Part shown: piece after piece, positions 32,322 through 39,990 of the stretch | How positions within the stretch are numbered: position 1 is the stretch's first letter | How the letters are laid out: each line of letters starts with the position of its first letter | Source of the DNA: Streptomyces sp. ISL-66 | Lineage (GTDB): Bacteria; Actinomycetota; Actinomycetes; Streptomycetales; Streptomycetaceae | Length of the DNA stretch: 64,000 bases | Reading direction: 5' to 3' | Assembly: GCF_018614135.1 (NCBI RefSeq) | Contig: NZ_JAGGOW010000006.1 | Location: forward strand, 1 to 64,000 | Position numbers and translations under genes: made by a program | The notes under the pieces: generated by a model | Told to the model about the DNA's origin: nothing | Databases searched by the model: none | Seen by the model: only the letters and a program-made list of their open reading frames with translations

Positions 32322-32739
32322 CGGGCACCCCCTGTCGGCGTCGGTGGCGGGCGCGTGCTGCCGAGCAGGCTCGGCAGTGTCGGGTGCCGTTCGGCGCGAT
32401 GTACGTGTTCGCCACGTCGAAGGGGTGCCCGTTGACGCAATGCGTCTGATGGGCGCGGCGGGCCGCGGGGCTGACGCCGCGCAGGATGTTGGTCCGGGTA
32501 TCGGTGACGTCGAGGTGGTCGGGGTTCACACAGTGCCGTCGTCGGCATAGGTGGTCGATTACGAGTCCTGCGGGGATCGGACCGCGGGCGAGCTCGTAGG
32601 CGACCCGGTGCGCATACTGCGGCCGGCCGTTCACCTTGATCTGCGCGTATCCGTTGGGCTTGATGTGGGCGGTCCAGTCCCAGCAGCCGCGCGGGCCGGG
32701 GGCGACCTTGTCGAGGAACCGGTCGGTCAGTGAAGGCAC
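32308..32739 (-). CDS. HNH endonuclease
   Basis: 143 residues with WDWTAHIKPNGYAQIKVNGR, AHRVAYELARGPIPAGLVID, HLCRRRHCVNPDHLDVTDTR (the HNH core with zinc ligands) and CVNGHPFDVANTY. HNH genes beside the terminase are common in siphoviruses; some stimulate packaging cleavage, others are homing-like. It overlaps the portal start by 14 nt. Confidence 0.9.
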   Translation of the reverse strand: MPSLTDRFLDKVAPGPRGCWDWTAHIKPNGYAQIKVNGRPQYAHRVAYELARGPIPAGLVIDHLCRRRHCVNPDHLDVTDTRTNILRGVSPAARRAHQTHCVNGHPFDVANTYIAPNGTRHCRACSAARARHRRRQGVPGAPA

Positions 32740-32806
32740 TCGATCACCCCCTCGGCCGGCTCGGGCCCATGGCGCAGTGCAGCGGCACGGGGCGGGGCGG
32801 GGGCGT

Positions 32807-34042
32807 TCAGGCGGGGGCGGTCAGCAGGCCGCGCCACTCGTGTGCGGTGCTGTGCACGGCGTAGCGCAGGGCGTCGAGGCTGTGGTCGCCCTGCTTGATG
32901 GGCTTGTCTTCACCGCGGGCTGCTGCGGCGTCGTCCCACACGTACGAGGGGAGCTCGTCGAGCAGCCCCTCGCACGACCGGTGGATGAGCAGGACGCCGG
33001 CGGCGAGAGCGTTCGATACGCTGCGGATGCCGTCGAGCACAGCGTTATTGGCTCGGGCCACGCCCGGATATCCGTCGGCCCACAGCTGCGCGGAGTAGCT
33101 CGCGGCCGAGGGGTCGATGAACGTCCACTCGGGTTGGACGTCGGCCGCGGTGATCCAGTCGCGGACTGCGCGGCTGTACTGGGCGTCGGTCATCTGGCGG
33201 TGGGTGGCTCGGGCGTCGTGTCTCCACTCGCTCACTGCGTACAGGCGGTCGTCGACGCCGAGGCCGAGCAGGATCGCCGAGAAAGGGTTGCTCGTGCCGT
33301 AGTCGATGCCGACCCAGTAGCGGCGCATCTCGGGCAGCTCGTCGACGACGTGGGCCTGCTCGTCGTAGCAGTCGTAGATCGCGCCCTCGGCGACGACCCA
33401 CTCGCCGAGGATCATCCGGCGCCGCCACAGTCCGACGAACTCGGCGGACAGGGCCTTGACATAGGCAGGTGAGAGGGCCGGATTGTCGGCGAGCTTGAAG
33501 TGCCAGGACGCGAGGTCGAGTTCGTGCTGCCGGTCGAGGTACTTCGCTTTGAGCCAGTGCCGCGGCCCGTCGGGGTTCGTGGTGCCGATCAGAATCGCAC
33601 CCGCTACGGAGAGGCGGGCGAGGAGCTGCGTAAAGAAGGCTTCGGGGAGCAGCGTCACCTCGTCGGCGTAGGCGACGGACGCGGTCAGACCTCGCAGCCT
33701 GCCCTCGGACCGGGAATCGCTCGCGCCGATCAGGTGCACGACCCTGCCGAGGATCACGGCGGTGGTGGCGCCGCGGGTGTGGTGGACCTCGGCCGCGGTG
33801 TCCGTGAACAAGCTCGGGTCTTGCAGGGGCTCGATCACGTTCCGCTCGATGGTGGCCAGGGAGCGGCCCACGATCAAGATCAGGCCCGAGGCGGGCGCCC
33901 GCCGCACGGCGAGCAGGAAGCGCAGCAGCGACGAGATCGTCTTTCCGCTGCGCACGCTGCCGTGCCACAGGTTGATACGGGCGGTCGCCTCGACGACCGA
34001 GCGCAGTTGCTTGTCGGAGAGGTGATCAGGCGAGGGGATCAC
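32807..34042 (-). CDS. terL: Terminase large subunit
   Basis: 411 residues. The ATPase has Walker A GSVRSGKT (28-35), Walker B VAYADEVTLL and coupling motif IGTTNPDG. The C-terminal RNase H-like nuclease has GIDYGTSNP, FIDPSAAS and DHSLDALRYAV acidic clusters. It drives DNA packaging and cuts concatemers. Its ATG overlaps the small subunit stop by 4 nt. Confidence 0.94.
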   Translation of the reverse strand: MIPSPDHLSDKQLRSVVEATARINLWHGSVRSGKTISSLLRFLLAVRRAPASGLILIVGRSLATIERNVIEPLQDPSLFTDTAAEVHHTRGATTAVILGRVVHLIGASDSRSEGRLRGLTASVAYADEVTLLPEAFFTQLLARLSVAGAILIGTTNPDGPRHWLKAKYLDRQHELDLASWHFKLADNPALSPAYVKALSAEFVGLWRRRMILGEWVVAEGAIYDCYDEQAHVVDELPEMRRYWVGIDYGTSNPFSAILLGLGVDDRLYAVSEWRHDARATHRQMTDAQYSRAVRDWITAADVQPEWTFIDPSAASYSAQLWADGYPGVARANNAVLDGIRSVSNALAAGVLLIHRSCEGLLDELPSYVWDDAAAARGEDKPIKQGDHSLDALRYAVHSTAHEWRGLLTAPA

Positions 34043-34482
34043 CCCCTGTCCGGTGCGCCGTCCTGCGGGCCGAGCAGTGCGTCGGCGAGGCGGTCGAGCA
34101 TCCCGCCGGCGCTGCTGGTCTTCGTGTGGCGGGCGAGCTCGGCGACCTTGGCGTGTACCTCGGTAAGCGCCCGCGCGGCGGTGGCGTAGTCGCGTGCGTC
34201 CCGGGCGGACTCGGCCTCGACGACCCGCTCAACCTGAGCGAGGGCACCGTCGAGGGCGTCATCGGCGAGACGCTCGCGCCGAGCGGTAGCGTCGGCCGTA
34301 CGGGCTTGAGTGGCGGCAGCTACCCGGGCGCCGCCCGAGAAGGCGAGGCCGAGCTCGGCGGCGATCTTCGAGACCGTGGCCGCGCTGCGCCCGGTGGTGC
34401 GGGCGATGGCGTTGCGGGACTGTCCCTCGGCGTGCAGGCGGCGGACCGCCTCGCGGTCGGCGTCCGTGATCGGGTCGGCCAC
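34039..34482 (-). CDS. terS: Terminase small subunit
   Basis: 147 residues from a GTG at 34482 with GGAGG 7 nt upstream (ATG 34506 is possible). The N-terminal helix-turn-helix (DREAVRRLHAEGQSRNAIAR, TVSKIAAELGLAF) recognises the packaging site. A coiled-coil oligomerisation region follows (DGALAQVERVVEAESARDAR). The 301-nt gap upstream (34483-34783) has no gene; a packaging site there is plausible but not identifiable. Confidence 0.85.
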   Translation of the reverse strand: MADPITDADREAVRRLHAEGQSRNAIARTTGRSAATVSKIAAELGLAFSGGARVAAATQARTADATARRERLADDALDGALAQVERVVEAESARDARDYATAARALTEVHAKVAELARHTKTSSAGGMLDRLADALLGPQDGAPDRG

Positions 34483-34783
34483 GGGATCACCTCCCGAGGC
34501 GGACATTCGAACGCCCCGCCACCGGAGGGGGGATGGTGGCGGGACGAAAGAGCAGGGGAAGTTTCCGGGCACGCCGGAGGCGCTCCCGACTCTAGGTTAC
34601 GAACAGATAACGGTGCAAGCCCCTTGTTGGCCCTGGCGACCTGCGAGCGGCCTCGCGCAGCGCGAAGACCCGCTTGCTGCGCCATGGCTAGCCGGCCGGG
34701 CGGATGACCCTCGTACCCCCGGGCCGCGCGGGGGCAATGTTGTTACCACCTCAGCGGCTGATGCATCATTCCGCGCGGCCCGA

Positions 34784-34933
34784 CTAGAGCAGGCCCCCGG
34801 CCCTTGCGGCGATGAGCAGGGCGACGCACGCCGCTGCGGTGACGACGCCGGCGCCCATCAGGAAGACGAGTCGCAGAGTCCCATCGCCACTTTGCAGGGC
34901 CTCGCGGATAAGCCGCACCCAGGAATTCCTCAT
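34784..34933 (-). CDS. Small single-span membrane protein
   Basis: 49 residues (MRNSWVRLIREALQSGDGTL, then a hydrophobic span VFLMGAGVVTAAACVALLIA). AAGGA lies 10 nt upstream of the ATG. A GC-rich imperfect hairpin (34716-34734) lies about 50 nt past the stop. It sits alone between the packaging and early modules. The function is unknown; small membrane proteins here can be superinfection-exclusion factors, but nothing in the sequence shows this. Confidence 0.65.
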   Translation of the reverse strand: MRNSWVRLIREALQSGDGTLRLVFLMGAGVVTAAACVALLIAARAGGLL

Positions 34934-34977
34934 TGGTAATTCGTCCTTTGCTTCTGAAAGTTTCCCACAAGAGTGAA

Positions 34978-35018
34978 GACCTAAAGAATTAGTTAGCTAA
35001 ACTAAATAGTTTTAGGTC
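34978..35018. repeat. AT-rich inverted repeat before the late operon
   Basis: GACCTAAA (34978-34985) pairs with TTTAGGTC (35011-35018), with an inner near-palindrome TTAGTTAGCTAAACTAA. This 41-nt block is the most AT-rich stretch of the prophage. It lies 45 nt upstream of the membrane-protein ATG and is suitable for an operator, a phage promoter or a structured packaging-related site. Confidence 0.6.
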
Positions 35019-35111
35019 GAGAAGGGCCATAAGGTCCTGCTCTGTGGTGAACTGTCGCAGCAACTGGGCTTCGGTGTGCGGCGGTTGGGCGTGACGTTAT
35101 GGAACCGTGAT

Positions 35112-35140
35112 GAGGGGGCTCGGGTGGCCCGAGCCCCCTC
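35112..35140 (-). terminator. Strong hairpin ending the early operon
   Basis: A perfect 13-bp stem, GAGGGGGCTCGGG/CCCGAGCCCCCTC, with a 3-nt loop, 6 nt after the last early gene. No T-run follows, as is common for streptomycete terminators. Confidence 0.8.
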
Positions 35141-35146
35141 GCGTTC

Positions 35147-35926
35147 CTACGCCGCGGTGGCGATGTCCACCCCGAGCGCGGCGATCAGTTCGGGGAGGTC
35201 GTCCCACTCCCACACCCGCGCCTGCTCCGTGCGGTCGAGGGGGACGGGGGCCGAGCAGGCGCGCCCACCAGAGCAGGTCACGGCCGGCGGCCCGTCGGGG
35301 GCGCTGTGCAGGGTGAGCTCGCCCTCGCACCACGGGCACGGCTCGGGCAGCAGGGTCTCGCGCTGGTCGAGGCCGAGGGCGCGCAACACACGGGCCTCGG
35401 CGATCCGCGCGGTACGCCTCGCTTCATGCAGCAGGTGCAGCGGCAGCACCTCGAACGGCGGGGCGCTCACCGTGCCGTCGAGCTCGCGCTCGGGCTCGGT
35501 GTCCTCATCCCGCACACGCCCCTCGACCCACACGCTCGCCCAATGCAGCCCGTGCGCCCGCGATCCGGCCGCGCGCCGACTGTCGGGTGCGGCCGGGTCC
35601 GGGCACCGCCATGCGCGGGGGTCGCCCTGCTCGGTGCGCTGTACGGCGGCGGCGAGGGTGTCGGCGAGGTCAAACACGAGCCGCTCGACCGCGAGGGCGG
35701 TGTCGAGCGCGCCGAGGTTGAGCGGGGCGGGGTGCTCGCGCAGTACGAGCGGCGCCCGGTCCTCGACGAGCGGCTCGTCGTCGCCCTCGCGCATGGTGTG
35801 TGCGAGCCGCCGCGGTGGCCAGTGATCGGCCGGCGGTTCCTCGATGGCGAGCAGCAGGTCGGCCCACCGGCCGCGGATCGTCCGCAGAGCGCGCGAGGTT
35901 TCTTGCACAGCCTGTGCGTAACTCAT
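35147..35926 (-). CDS. Early-region protein with C-terminal zinc ribbon
   Basis: 259 residues. The helical N-terminal part includes YAQAVQETSRALRTIRGRWA and LDTALAVERLVFDLADTLAA. A middle segment is LHWASVWVEGRVRDEDTEPE. The C-terminal zinc ribbon has EPCPWCEGELTLHS and TCSGGRACSAPV (C-x2-C...C-x5-C). It is conserved in style with actinophage early proteins; function is unknown. It is the last gene of an ATGA-coupled operon. Confidence 0.75.
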   Translation of the reverse strand: MSYAQAVQETSRALRTIRGRWADLLLAIEEPPADHWPPRRLAHTMREGDDEPLVEDRAPLVLREHPAPLNLGALDTALAVERLVFDLADTLAAAVQRTEQGDPRAWRCPDPAAPDSRRAAGSRAHGLHWASVWVEGRVRDEDTEPERELDGTVSAPPFEVLPLHLLHEARRTARIAEARVLRALGLDQRETLLPEPCPWCEGELTLHSAPDGPPAVTCSGGRACSAPVPLDRTEQARVWEWDDLPELIAALGVDIATAA

Positions 35927-36270
35927 GCGCCCACCCCCGCGGCGCCGGTGCGCAGGGCCTCAGCCTCGGCGGCGTACTGGTCGCGCTCGGCCTCGGCCTC
36001 GACGATGGCCTGCTCGGCGGCGGCGACGCGGTGTGTCAGTCGCAGCGCCGCGGCCTGCTGTCCCGCGGCAGAGCGCCGGAAGGCGTCGCCGTCGGCGACC
36101 TCGACCTCGACGAGCTGCCGCAGCTTCACCGTGTCCTCGGGGCCGAGCACCCCTCGGTCGGCGCGGGCGAGCAGGACTCGGATCGCTGCGCGCCGCTCGT
36201 CGCGGACTGCTGCGCGGACGTCGGTCCGGCCGCGCCGAGACCGGGTGCGGGTACGGGTGATCTGGTTCAT
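35923..36270 (-). CDS. Small coiled-coil early protein
   Basis: 115 residues from ATG 36270, overlapping its neighbours by 4 nt on both sides. The basic N-terminus (MNQITRTRTRSRRGRTDVRA) leads into a long helix (LRLTHRVAAAEQAIVEAEAE). A nucleic-acid-binding role is possible from the charge pattern. No family is recognised. Confidence 0.65.
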   Translation of the reverse strand: MNQITRTRTRSRRGRTDVRAAVRDERRAAIRVLLARADRGVLGPEDTVKLRQLVEVEVADGDAFRRSAAGQQAAALRLTHRVAAAEQAIVEAEAERDQYAAEAEALRTGAAGVGA

Positions 36271-36458
36271 GGTGTGGTCTCTCCGTTCTCGGCTCGGCGC
36301 GGCGTCGTCGAGCAGGTGGTGCAGGTGGTCAGGCAGGGGCCGCGGCCGAGGCGGCGCAGCTCGCGGTCGAGGCGGCCCTCGGCTCGGACCGCGTACGCGA
36401 GGGCGGCGCCGAGGGCGAGCGCGAGCGTCACGGCGAGGGCGAGCAGAGCGGCGCTCAT
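36267..36458 (-). CDS. Small membrane protein of the early operon
   Basis: 63 residues with an N-terminal membrane span (LLALAVTLALALGAALAYAV), then a basic stretch and a Cys cluster (CLTTCTTCS). Start and stop both overlap neighbours in ATGA fashion. The function is unknown. Confidence 0.6.
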   Translation of the reverse strand: MSAALLALAVTLALALGAALAYAVRAEGRLDRELRRLGRGPCLTTCTTCSTTPRRAENGETTP

Positions 36459-36700
36459 GGGGTTGTTCCTCCGTCCGGTCGGGCACGGCGCAGCAGTCGA
36501 TCGAGGGCGCGCCGAGCGCCGCGGGTTTCCCGCGCGCGAGGCGCGACCGGTCGCGCGGGGGGCTCGTCGTTGATGTGCCATCCGTCGATGGCGAGACGGT
36601 CGGCAAGGGCGGCGACGACGGCGGTCGCGCGGTGCGGGTGCACGTCGAGCTCGTCGGTCAGGTGGGCGGCGATCACGGCGCGCGCGGCGGCGGGAATCAT
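36455..36700 (-). CDS. Small early-operon protein
   Basis: 81 residues: MIPAAARAVIAAHLTDELDV, HPHRATAVVAALADRLAIDG, then an Arg-rich tail. The first 45 residues look like a compact helical domain. ATGA overlaps on both sides support the frame. The function is unknown. Confidence 0.6.
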   Translation of the reverse strand: MIPAAARAVIAAHLTDELDVHPHRATAVVAALADRLAIDGWHINDEPPARPVAPRARETRGARRALDRLLRRARPDGGTTP

Positions 36701-37518
36701 CGGGCCTCGCCCCCGCCGCTGGTGTGCCGAACTCGGCTCTCCCGTCGCGGTGCGGGCGGTTGGCACATGATCCGGGCGAGGCGCACCTGCTCGTCGTCGG
36801 CCTGCTCGCCGTTGCTGAGGTGAGCGAGCAGCGCCTCGACGCGGGACGGGTGCACACCAGTGAGCGGACGCCGGCCCTTCCCGCGGTTGCGGAAGCTGCT
36901 CCGACACTGCTCGTCGACTGCGGCGAGGCAGTACGGGCACCGGACGCCGAGCGGGTCGGGCAGACCCTCGGCGACGAGCTGCTCGCGGTGCGCACGGGCC
37001 GGCCGGAACTGCCGCAGCTCGGCGGCGACGTGCGTGGGCATGTATCGGCGCGGGCCGGCGCCGACTCCCGACATGAGCGCGGCGAGACGTTTCTGCCCTG
37101 CCGCGTTGACCTCGGCCCGGTACTGCGCGGGCGCAGCGTGCCCCCGGGCGACCGAGGCACGGGTGCCGAGCAGTTCCTCGCGCCACGCCTCGGGGTCGTC
37201 CGGATCGGCGACCGGCACGGGGTCGGTGTGCCGGGCCATGACCTCGGCCCGGTGCGGCCCCCATGCGGCGAGCAGATCGTGCGGCTCGATCGGCCGGTAC
37301 TGCGAGCTCTTGTTCCCGCCCTGCTGCTCGTAGTAGCGGCGGGCGGCGCGGGCGGCGTCCCATCCCGTGGCGGGCATGGTCGCGGGCACATCCGCGACGG
37401 CGGCGGTCCACTCCGAGATGGTGCGGGCGGACTGCTGCGGGTCGGCGAGGGCACGGCGCACACGGCTGTCGAGGGTTCCGGCGAAAGCGAGCAGAGCGGC
37501 GATCTGTTCGGGTGTCAT
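36697..37518 (-). CDS. Early protein with phage zinc-finger motif
   Basis: 273 residues from ATG 37518, which overlaps the upstream TGA. The N-terminal 200 residues are helical (LAFAGTLDSRVRRALADPQQ, GWDAARAARRYYEQQGG). The C-terminal motif VRCPYCLAAVDEQCRSSFRN followed by GVHPSRVEALLAHL is the C-x2-C...C...H-x-R pattern of actinobacterial phage zinc fingers, usually in DNA-binding or replication accessory proteins. Confidence 0.78.
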   Translation of the reverse strand: MTPEQIAALLAFAGTLDSRVRRALADPQQSARTISEWTAAVADVPATMPATGWDAARAARRYYEQQGGNKSSQYRPIEPHDLLAAWGPHRAEVMARHTDPVPVADPDDPEAWREELLGTRASVARGHAAPAQYRAEVNAAGQKRLAALMSGVGAGPRRYMPTHVAAELRQFRPARAHREQLVAEGLPDPLGVRCPYCLAAVDEQCRSSFRNRGKGRRPLTGVHPSRVEALLAHLSNGEQADDEQVRLARIMCQPPAPRRESRVRHTSGGGEAR

Positions 37519-38238
37519 GTGCGGCTCTCCTTTTGGGCGAGCAGGGCGAGGCCAGCGGCCAGGTTGTCGGCGTAGCTCGCGGTCGAGGCGGGCGCCCGAG
37601 GCGGCGCGCTCGGCGCCGGCCGGTCGAGGTCGCTCCAGACCTTGAGCCAGTAGCGGGCACTCTTCGGTGCCTCGCCCGGATTGGTGCGGCGGGCGGCGAG
37701 GTCGACCAGGGCCTCGACGCCGTGCGCCTGTACGAGCCGGTAGACGTCGCGCTGCTCGCCGAGACCGAGCGACCACCGGACGGTGATCGAGGCAGCGACG
37801 AGAGCGGCGTCGAGCGGACGTAGTTCGGGAATCAGAGCTGCCGCGGTGTTCATCGCGCGCTGCTGCTGCTGTTCTTTGTCTTGTAGATAGCTTCTTTTGT
37901 TCTGGGGGCCGCTCACCGGCCCCCCGGGGGCCGATGTCCGGCCCTCCCCCGGACCGGTGGTCGGCCCCCCTCGAACCGAGCAGGGGGAGCCGGTAGACGG
38001 TTTCACCACCAGGGCCGAGCCGACCCTCGACGAGGGCGAGCTCGCCCGAGACGATCAGGGCGTCGACGGCGTCGCGGACGGTGGATCGGGCGGCGCGGGT
38101 GCGGCGGATGAGCGAGGCGGTACCGGCGTAGGCGACGCCGTCGGCGTCGGCCCGGTCAGCGATTGCGAGCAGGACCAGACGAGCGGCGCCTCGGCTCTTG
38201 GACTGGGACCACGCCCAATCCGTCGCGGCGAGGCTCAA
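37515..38238 (-). CDS. Helix-turn-helix replication/regulatory protein, apparent frameshift
   Basis: It starts at TTG 38238 with AAGGAG 8 nt upstream. The N-terminus is a winged-helix domain (LAATDWAWSQSKSRGAARLV, LIRRTRAARSTVRDAVDALI, SGELALVEGRL). After about residue 80 the convincing protein sequence continues only in the +1 frame (QRAMNTAAALIPELRPLDAA, SITVRWSLGLGEQRDVYRLV, KSARYWLKVWSDLDRP) and stops at 37515, ATGA-coupled to the next gene. The original frame runs on into the next gene by chance. The switch lies near G/C homopolymers at about 37915-37970. This is a frameshift mutation, a sequencing error, or two overlapping genes (GTG near 38006). Confidence 0.6.
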
Positions 38239-38398
38239 CGGTTCGTCTCCTTACGGGGATCGGCGAGCCCGGAGGTTCGGGCCGGCCGGCGAGTGCGGCG
38301 GGAGTGTGGGCGGGGCACCGGTTGCCGACGATGTAGCGGCGGGCGCCGACCGCTCGGCAGTAGGAGCGGTGAACGCCGTCCCAGAAATCGCAGCTCAA
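38156..38398 (-). CDS. Small cysteine-containing early protein
   Basis: 80 residues from a TTG at 38398 that overlaps the upstream TGA (TTGA). The N-terminal part (SCDFWDGVHRSYCRAVGARR, NRCPAHTPAALAGRPEP) has the Cys pattern and RCPAHTPAALAGRPEP ending of small phage zinc-binding proteins. The 3' third overlaps the helix-turn-helix gene and may be chance extension, so the true length is unsure. Confidence 0.5.
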   Translation of the reverse strand: MSCDFWDGVHRSYCRAVGARRYIVGNRCPAHTPAALAGRPEPPGSPIPVRRRTVEPRRDGLGVVPVQEPRRRSSGPARNR

Positions 38399-38682
38399 GC
38401 CACGGACTCGGCGCCGACGTAGCGGGCATAGACCCGGTGCTCGACCCGACCCTGCTCGACGACAGACCGGGCAACCGCCTCGAACGCGCCCTCGGGGTAA
38501 GCGGCCAGTCGGCCGCTGCGGATGGCCTGCGCGGCCGAAGACGCCCGAGTGATCGAGGCGAGCCGCTGCACGACCGCCCACTCGCCCGGACGGTCGGCGA
38601 GCTCCATTGCGATCAACGCATGCTTGGTGTTCCGGCTGCGCGGCGGCGGCCCGGTGAAGACAACAGACACAAGATCCCCCAT
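38395..38682 (-). CDS. First gene of the early operon, hypothetical
   Basis: 95 residues from ATG 38682 (MGDLVSVVFTGPPPRSRNTK, HALIAMELADRPGEWAVVQR, SAAQAIRSGRLAAYPEGAFE). The end (ARSVVEQGRVEHRVYARYV) resembles short phage proteins that adopt a small alpha/beta fold. The start codon lies 1 nt from operator-like palindrome 1, so transcription through it should be under that control. No family is recognised. Confidence 0.65.
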   Translation of the reverse strand: MGDLVSVVFTGPPPRSRNTKHALIAMELADRPGEWAVVQRLASITRASSAAQAIRSGRLAAYPEGAFEAVARSVVEQGRVEHRVYARYVGAESVA

Positions 38683-38683
38683 G

Positions 38684-38864
38684 TGTTCTCGGACAGGAAC
38701 AGCAGCGAGCGCAAGCCGCCCGGTACAGACTGTTTGTCTGTTGCTGTTCTCGAACAAGAACAACGGTAGTCATGGCCGAATCGGCACGTCAACGCAGTTC
38801 TCGGGTGTGCATTTCGGGGTAGTGGCTGGTTAGATAAGATCGTTCGCGTTCTGCGACAAGAACG
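38684..38864. promoter_or_regulatory. Three operator-like palindromes in the right-end divergent region
   Basis: Three 18-bp sites share the pattern NGTTCT-CGNACA-NGAACN: 38684-38701 (TGTTCTCGGACAGGAACA), 38745-38762 (TGTTCTCGAACAAGAACA) and 38847-38864 (CGTTCTGCGACAAGAACG). The first abuts the early-operon start. The third covers the region just before the divergent regulator gene and lies downstream of a possible -10 (TAAGAT). A further palindrome, ACAGAC-5-GTCTGT, is at 38725-38741. This is the layout of a lambda-like switch. Confidence 0.75.
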
Positions 38865-38879
38865 GAGATGAGAAACCCC

Positions 38880-39314
38880 GTGTCCCCCATAGGTGGCGAG
38901 AGCTCGACGCCCTTCACCGACATGGTTCGCGAGGTGCTCGCCGTCCCCGGCGCGACCCTGCGAAGCGTGGCCGAACGGGCGGTCGACCCCGAGACGGGCA
39001 AGAAGCTCCAGTGGACGACCCTCGCGAAAATCAAGAACGGCGAGAGCTACCGGCACGACAAGTGGATCGTCGGCGCCGTCGCGGCTGCGACCGGTCTCGA
39101 TCCCGTCGAGGTGCGGAAAGCTGCGGCGGCCGAGTGGGTCGGTTTGACGGCCGGCGACATCCTCGGCGTGTCAACGCCGAAGGTTTCCATCGTCGTTGCC
39201 TACCAGCCAGGAACACGGCCGGAGGATCTTCCGTTGGTTAAGGAGGCGCTCAAGAATCTTGATCTTGAAGATGCAACGATCACGGTCGTAGATGAGCGTC
39301 ACGCAGGGTCCTAG
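38880..39314 (+). CDS. Right-end phage regulator (putative immunity protein)
   Basis: 144 residues from GTG 38880 with GGAG 12 nt upstream; ATG 38868 is directly against the GGAG and less likely. The helical N-terminal domain (FTDMVREVLAVPGATLRSVA, LQWTTLAKIKNGESYRHDKW, VGAVAAATGLDPVEVRKAAA) is an XRE-like DNA-binding arrangement. The C-terminal part (VSIVVAYQPGTRPEDLPLVK, ATITVVDERH) is beta-rich. It is divergent from the early operon across three palindromes, and is therefore a candidate for the repressor of lytic genes. Confidence 0.72.
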   Translation: MSPIGGESSTPFTDMVREVLAVPGATLRSVAERAVDPETGKKLQWTTLAKIKNGESYRHDKWIVGAVAAATGLDPVEVRKAAAAEWVGLTAGDILGVSTPKVSIVVAYQPGTRPEDLPLVKEALKNLDLEDATITVVDERHAGS

Positions 39315-39412
39315 TCGCGTGACCTGCGGCGATATGGGCGCTAATGTGGAGCGGGCCTTGCCTCGGGCATATGTTCGAGCGGGGCACTCGGCCATGCCAC
39401 GAGGGGGGCATC

Positions 39413-39631
39413 TTGTACCGCGTCCGCCGTACCCGACTCGACGACAAAGCACCCGCAGTAGGTCGCGCCACCGCTGGTAAGCGCGACATCCTGCTCGACG
39501 ACAGACACATCACGGACACCGGGGCCATAGCCCTTGAGGCCGTCCTGAACGCCCTGCCCCCCACGGGCGGCCAGGAGCGAGCCTCGAAGTGTCCCCAGCG
39601 GCCCGACGCGAGCGGGGCGGCGCAGGACTGA
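39413..39631 (+). CDS. Small hypothetical protein at the prophage right end
   Basis: 72 residues from a TTG at 39413 with GAGGGGGG 5 nt upstream. The sequence YRVRRTRLDDKAPAVGRATA, KRDILLDDRHITDTGAIALE looks protein-like, and a strong terminator follows. The two possible starts upstream give poor sequence. Function is unknown. The 98-nt gap before it (39315-39412) shows no clear feature. Confidence 0.5.
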   Translation: MYRVRRTRLDDKAPAVGRATAGKRDILLDDRHITDTGAIALEAVLNALPPTGGQERASKCPQRPDASGAAQD

Positions 39632-39640
39632 GGAAGTGGT

Positions 39641-39674
39641 GAGGGGCCGCACGGCGCAAGCCGTGCGGCCCCTC
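39641..39674 (+). terminator. Terminator at the prophage right end
   Basis: A perfect 15-bp stem, GAGGGGCCGCACGGC with loop GCAA, insulates the regulator transcript from the att region. Confidence 0.85.
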
Positions 39675-39805
39675 TGGTGTGTCCGGTGCCGATGGCCTCA
39701 CATCGGCTTCACCGCGCAACCCCTCCCAATCCTTCGGGCGCCGGGCAAAGGGGCTGATGGAGGGGCTCGCCGTGTGGCCATCGTGAGGCCGAACGGCTCT
39801 GGAGT

Positions 39806-39881
39806 AGTCGGTACCGGCTGACACTCGAACATGCAGTGACCCGCTCTGACCTGCATGTTCTGTCACTCGCCGGTACCGACT
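39806..39881. repeat. 31-bp inverted repeat beside att copy 2
   Basis: The left arm 39806-39836 (AGTCGGTACCGGC...GAACATGCAG) is repeated in inverse at 39851-39881 with a few mismatches in the centre and a 14-nt spacer. It lies 29 nt from the att core and outside any gene. Candidate functions are integrase/excisionase arm sites or a regulatory hairpin. Confidence 0.75.
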
Positions 39882-39909
39882 GGCACCCCCCATCACAAAG
39901 GATCTTGAG

Positions 39910-39952
39910 CTCGTAATGCGTAGGTCTCGGGTTCGAATCCCGAAGGCGGCTC
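39910..39952 (+). repeat. att copy 2 (prophage/island junction)
   Basis: Identical to 3984-4026 over 43 bp, here without the 5' half of the tRNA. It is the right end of the prophage and the left end of the Wadjet island. Confidence 0.93.
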
Positions 39953-39957
39953 GGATT

Positions 39958-39990
39958 AGCCCCAGGACTCACTCGCCGTGACCTGGGGCT
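39958..39990 (+). terminator. Terminator copy after att 2
   Basis: The stem AGCCCCAGG/CCTGGGGCT with the same 15-nt loop (ACTCACTCGCCGTGA) as after att 1 and att 3, followed by TTTT. Covarying stem changes between the three copies keep the hairpin. Confidence 0.8.

Larger units (their letters stand above)
3984..39952. mobile_element. Prophage (siphovirus-type), about 36 kb
   Basis: It is bounded by the att copies at 3984 and 39910. Integrase, repressor, lysis, tail, head, packaging and early-gene modules are all present in a normal order, mostly on the minus strand. No tra/rep genes of an actinomycete integrative conjugative element are seen. The only apparent damage is a frameshift in an early helix-turn-helix gene near 37.9 kb. 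Cargo not needed for phage growth sits at 6.7-12.8 kb and 29.8-30.8 kb. Confidence 0.9.

Noticed and set aside
36267..37463. Two 400-codon minus-strand frames across the early operon
   Set aside because: Only their last 63 and 81 codons are protein-like; those were kept as small ATGA-coupled genes starting at 36458 and 36700.
3984..39952. Actinomycete integrative conjugative element instead of prophage
   Set aside because: No FtsK-like transfer gene, Rep or spread genes; complete capsid, tail, terminase and lysis genes are present.
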